A stretch of 64,000 nucleotides of DNA from Panopea generosa (Eukaryota > Mollusca > Bivalvia > Adapedonta > Hiatellidae): NCBI GenBank assembly GCA_029582155.1, contig CM055905.1, forward strand, positions 4,143,920-4,207,919. Reading direction: 5' to 3'. Within the stretch, counting starts at the first letter, position 1; the number at the start of each line of letters is the position of its first letter. Shown here in pieces: positions 59,975 through 64,000 of this stretch. Position numbers and translations under genes: made by a program. The notes under the pieces are model-generated. The model worked only from the letters and a program-made list of their open reading frames with translations. It was not told where the DNA came from and did no database searches.

Positions 59975-60060
59975 GTTTCTGACAATTATATATCAACGTG
60001 AAACTAAAGTACGCCAATATATGTGCATAACCTTAGTTTCGAGCCCATATTGTGGTAAGG
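59975..60060 (-). promoter_or_regulatory. Conserved intron-1 block (copy C)
   Basis: GTGAAACTAAAG at 59998-60009 and TTAGTTTCGAG at 60033-60043. Confidence 0.35.
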
Positions 60061-60480
60061 GGCATCACTCTTACATGGTTTACAGACACCATCGTTCGCA
60101 TATTCGCGGTCATATAGACAACAAGTGTAACAAATAGTTTCATATTATCATACTTATTGTACTCAAGAGATATGAAATCGCAACAACACAGGAAGCATAT
60201 GAAAACGCAACGTATTAAACACGAGTGAATATTCCTACAGTAATTATTGTCTATTGATGATATTAATTATTTACTTGATATGCTGGTACCTCTTGCACTG
60301 GTGCCACTTTCATTTCTAAGTAAGTCCCCTCCAAATCCTGCGTTGCGATTTCATATCACTTCAGTGTATGTATAGATACAGTGGAACGTTGTTTTCTTGT
60401 TACTAGAAATTTCTCAATATTTTCAAACGATTTGGCATACATTTACAAAATACAATAATAAGACAAATAAATCCACTTAC

Positions 60481-60553
60481 GTTGACACAAGACAGTACAC
60501 GGTAACACTGTAAGTAATATGACTAGACATCCAAATGCACAAAAACTTGTCAT
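60481..60553 (-). CDS. Intact orphan signal-peptide exon upstream of unit 2
   Basis: 73 nt, reads MTSFCAFGCLVILLTVLPCT then VLCQ, ending TGTCAAC|GTAAGT. Its last base C plus AA of the unit 2 V exon gives CAA (Gln), so it can join where the proximal exon cannot. No receptor body lies between it and unit 2. Confidence 0.7.
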
Positions 60554-61110
60554 TTTGTTTAGAAAAAAAGGAATAAATGTACACATAACATAATATAAAT
60601 TTATATTTTACACAATGATACAAGGTAGTTGTACAATTTAACATACACAGTTGTGTTTACTGACGGGTACTTCTTTGTCTGTCGATATATCTTTACTTTA
60701 TTTATCTACCAACTGTGAACACGCACCAAACTGTATTGTTGTGCGAACAAAGCTCCCATTTATTTGAAGTCATGTTTTCACCTTTGTCGAGGTTAATATC
60801 CAAAGTTTATGTTTTATACTCATCAGTGATGTTCTCTTTACGAATTGAGATGAGATACGCTATCGATTATTAATGTACATTATTGCATTTGTACATTGTA
60901 CTTGTAAACTTGGTATGCAACACTACCATTTATTTCTTCTTATTCGACTCGGCCTGGACTCGAACACTTGACCAAACATACGGCAGTTAGTTGTTATAAA
61001 AAACTAAGATATCAGTCCTCATTGGTCATCTCATAGTTGGACTTAAGTAGACATAATGTCAAAAAGATGTCTATAAAAAACGGTCAATTGATGAGGTCTT
61101 CTTATATTTT
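60554..61110 (-). promoter_or_regulatory. 5' flank of the distal unit 2 signal exon
   Basis: Homologous to 15939-16420, through GACTCGAACACTTGACCAAA and TCATAGTTGGACTT. Likely promoter region; no clear core element seen. Confidence 0.45.
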
Positions 61111-61254
61111 TTATCTTGTCACTGTACGCGAGATGTGTCTGGGAAGTGTAAAATTGTATTAGTGTTGTAAAGGGAATCATTAAATTTGTGATCACCGTCC
61201 TGAATGTCTGGCCATGTCTGAATCGTGTTTGGCAAGGTAGTGTGTAATTTATTT

Positions 61255-61370
61255 GTTTGGGGCTGCCCTGACCACCACTTTGTTCAGGGTTGTGTGTGTG
61301 TGCTTGTGTGTGTGTTAGGGGTGGTGGGGGTGGGAGGGGGGGGGGGATGGATTCGGGTGCAGTAATTATA
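61255..61370. repeat. GT/G-rich low-complexity stretch
   Basis: TGTGTGTG runs, then a G9 tract at 61338-61346. Confidence 0.85.
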
Positions 61371-61699
61371 TACTTTTCCTTTAAATATTATGATTTTAAA
61401 ATACTTGCAAATTGGTCCTGGCAAATCCAGTACAATGCCATTGTGAACATTTGTGAATGAGTAACATACAGATGAACTGTAAGTTTTGACAAATAACATA
61501 TTTAATGTTATATCGTATATTTAGATGTCAACCAGAGTAATGCGCAAGTTACAAATTGTTAATACACTTTAAGCTACAGAAGAGATTGTATTGGCTTCTA
61601 AAAACATTTAAAGGCAAAAACCATTGGGGTAAATAACAACCATGCTTTTATAAAAAATCACCTGAATGCATCATTTGATGTTTAAGATATTAACTTGTT

Positions 61700-62005
61700 T
61701 AGCAGCTGGCCATCCCGTTCCACTCACCAGCGGGAGGAAGACATACTCAGGCTGAGGTTTATCCCAATGGCCATCCCGTACCACTCACCAGCGGCAGGAG
61801 GACATACTCAGACTGAGGTTTATTCCAATGGCCATCCCGTACCACTCACCAGCGGCAGGAGGACATACTCAGACTGAGGTTTATTCCAATGGCCATCCCG
61901 TACCACTCACCAGCGGGAGGAGGACATACTCAGACTGAGGTTTATTCCAATGGCCATACCGTACCACTCGCCAGCGGCAGAAGGACATACTCAGACTGAG
62001 GTTTC
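61700..62005. repeat. 61-bp tandem repeat, 5 copies
   Basis: The unit starts TGGCCATCCCGTACCACTCA and contains GCGGCAGGAGGACATACTCA. Period is 61 bases, with few changes between copies, so it is young. It is distinctly GC-richer than its surroundings. Confidence 0.92.
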
Positions 62006-62439
62006 CTCCACTAATAAAACTGGTTGTCATTTCCCTTTAACAGCAATATTATGTAATTCTAATTGTCACTCATAATGAATGATGACTTACTACCAACATA
62101 TATCAAACTTTACCCTTAAACTATACTATGGAATATCGTTGTTATGTTATTTATACATATGATCTTAAATATATTGCCAAGTTTAATACTTTCTTTCAGA
62201 ATGGAAAACCTCATCTTAATTTTTGTCTATATCGTTTGAACTACACATTAAACATTTTAAGAGTTTACTTATAATATCTAGAAAAACTAAATATTACAAA
62301 CACGTAAATATTAACATACGGGTATGAACAAACTGTCTTGTTTGTAATACAAGTTTTACATTATTTGCATTCAAACTCAACCGCAAGACGTACTTTGTTA
62401 ACAAAGCGGTCCATCCGTCTTCACAATATTCATGGTGTG

Positions 62440-63470
62440 TGCCGCTCAGGTATATACTACGCATAAAAATTATGTCATGGATTTATTACGCACCTGCGTC
62501 GTAAATAATGTAATAGATATACATATTTACACAAATAGAGTATTTTATATCACAATATACTTTGAAAAATCTTGCAAGTAATTAGTAACTCTGTAGAAGT
62601 AGTCATATATAAATAGAAATTATTAAATAAAAATATTAGGTAAACATCTAGCAAAGGTAAATGTTAAAAAATGTTAAGAACAAGTTTAATGATACACATA
62701 TGTATTAAGGCTGCAATCACAAAGAGTTTATCTTCATTTAATGAATATTGCGAGCGTGCTTACTTCTTTGCTTACGTTTCACTACACAGTTACGCCCCTT
62801 CATTCCCTGTAACGTGATTCTTACGCTTAAAAAGGCCTATGTAAATCAAATGGTTCATAGCGGTTGTTATGTCCTGCTGCAGATGAGTATATCAAAAGTT
62901 GGCATAGCATATACTGCAATAAGACATCACTGGTGTTAAAAAGTGACTTTTGTAGGATTTCAACATATGCACGTCTCTATAAGCATTTGAGTATTTCTTT
63001 TTCTGTGTCTGCACCCTCTTTTGAAAAAAAAAACAACCTGGTCAACCTACCAGTTATTGTGCATTTTATGTGGGTGTATACATTGCTGCTATGAAAACAA
63101 AATACTCAAAAAAACATCATTGTGGAATTCTTTTTTTACCATTGAAATCCTAGACTTTATTTTATATAGAACAAAGAACAAAATTCAACTGTGTAGTGAG
63201 ACCTTATGTTTTCACCTCTGTTTCCAGAAATTACTTTATACTAATTTATTTTAGCTAGGTTGTGAAGTCAGCTCAGAGCTTAGCTTATACTAATCACTTT
63301 CGAGTCCATTTCATGCGTAGAGCCAGTACCTAGAGTTGTTTTTGGTGGGCTATCGTGTCGAATTTGTGTAGAACCTGCGACCTCTGGGGTAAGTGGCCAG
63401 CACTCTATCCACTACACTTTAATCCTGCTTATCATGCTTAAGTGAATTTAAACATTTCTCTATTGCCAAA
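62440..63470 (-). other. 3' flank of a further receptor unit (runs on)
   Basis: Diverged copy of roughly 170-760 of the window, including TATTTACACAAAT and the SINE at 63280-63420. It suggests another receptor unit lay, or lies, beyond the right edge. Confidence 0.55.
63280..63420 (-). mobile_element. tRNA-derived SINE, family C
   Basis: Same place and family as 590-735. Contains GTAGAGCCAGTACCTAGAG. Confidence 0.6.
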
Positions 63471-63784
63471 GTTTCAAGTTTTATTAGCAAATCGGCAATT
63501 ATTATTACATAAGATATGGCAAAGACAGTAATAATAAAACATTACAAATTTACATACAGTAAGTATATGTATAATATAAACTACTTAATCTATACATATG
63601 TTTTAACGGTCAATTAAATTATATCTACCAATTTCTATTTCAACAGTATGTCAACTAGAAATTAACTTTCTTAAACTATCATTATTAATTATATCTAAAT
63701 AATCCTCATAACAGAATTTTTTTTTTTAATTTTGAATTTAACGTTATAATCGAGTAAGGGACAATTATTTACAACATTGTTATA

Positions 63785-64000
63785 TTCTTGTAGGTACGTT
63801 GATGTCAACTGCTTTTTCGACAATCGTTTAACAAATATATATCAGTATCAAAATGATGGCTTACTGTATGTTTGCGGTGATTTTAATAGCAGATGTGGCG
63901 ATATGTATGCTTTTATAAGCGGTGTAGATTGATCGGGTACCTGACCGTACTGTTATTGATTATAAAACTAATTTTAATGGTGAACTAATTATCGATTTTT
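63785..64000 (+). pseudogene. LINE endonuclease fragment, cut by window edge
   Basis: The frame reads YVDVNCFFDNRL, then LLYVCGDFNSRCGD (the G-D-F-N motif of APE-type endonucleases). After a frameshift it reads IDRVPDRTVIDYK, then GELIIDF. These motifs occur in this order in CR1/RTE-type LINE proteins. A TGA at 63930 and the frame change show it is dead. Confidence 0.65.

Larger units (their letters stand above)
58430..60480 (-). other. Orphan intron 1 of a fourth unit
   Basis: Collinear with unit 1 intron 1 (14100-15865) from the signal-exon donor to within a few bases of the V-exon acceptor (AATAGTAATCG at 58438). There it stops: no V exon follows. It includes the tRNA-like insertion at 59000-59070 and conserved block C at 59975-60060. 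Confidence 0.8.

Overview
The window is eukaryotic nuclear DNA: AT-rich, with small exons separated by long introns, GT-AG junctions (plus one conserved GC-AG), many tRNA-derived SINEs, several DNA-transposon families, and minisatellites. The mix of elements (THAP/DDE plus SWIM-YqaJ-PHD element, SGNH/CCCH 'gag-like' remnants, Tc1, tRNA SINEs with bivalve-like heads) fits a marine invertebrate, most likely a bivalve mollusc. The species cannot be fixed from the sequence. There is no sign of a bacterial or organellar origin.

The core of the window is a minus-strand array of duplicated immunoglobulin-superfamily receptor units. Unit 1 (15938 down to 1681) is almost complete: signal-peptide exon, V-like Ig exon, two further Ig exons, a transmembrane exon and three small cytoplasmic exons. 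Its only visible lesion is a TGA in the signal-peptide exon. Unit 2 (57921 down to 46957) has the same exons in the same order. Its ectodomain exons carry frameshifts and stops, while its transmembrane and tail exons are intact. Both tails encode YxxL-x(10-12)-YxxI followed by a YVNT motif. That spacing fits an ITAM, the second tyrosine also fits an ITIM, and YVNT is a Grb2-type SH2 site. Two more intact signal-peptide exons (25625-25553 and 60553-60481) stand upstream of units 1 and 2 with their own first-intron fragments but no receptor body. Their last base would join in frame to the V exon of the next unit. Copies of the 3' flank of a unit lie at 1-1680, 21541-23092, 45793-46956 and 62440-63470.

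Between the units are transposons and repeats. From left to right: a P2X7-like domain fragment inside a unit 1 intron; a possible Mutator-like transposase remnant at 16.6-17.1 kb; a 185-bp tandem array (19.1-20.2 kb); a Tc1 element of 1615 bp with TA target sites (23099-24713); a 6.1-kb two-gene element (25940-32085) with a THAP-DDE transposase facing a SWIM-YqaJ-PHD protein; SGNH hydrolase and CCCH gag-like fragments (32.1-36.5 kb) split by a hairpin-forming satellite (33.2-35.05 kb); a 45-bp satellite (38.9-40.1 kb); and a second DDE element with terminal inverted repeats (40105-45792). The last 200 bases hold the endonuclease part of a LINE that runs off the window.

Read together, the picture is a receptor family growing and decaying by segmental duplication. 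Distal signal-peptide exons may act as alternative first exons. Transposons and the satellites seeded from them mark the joins.
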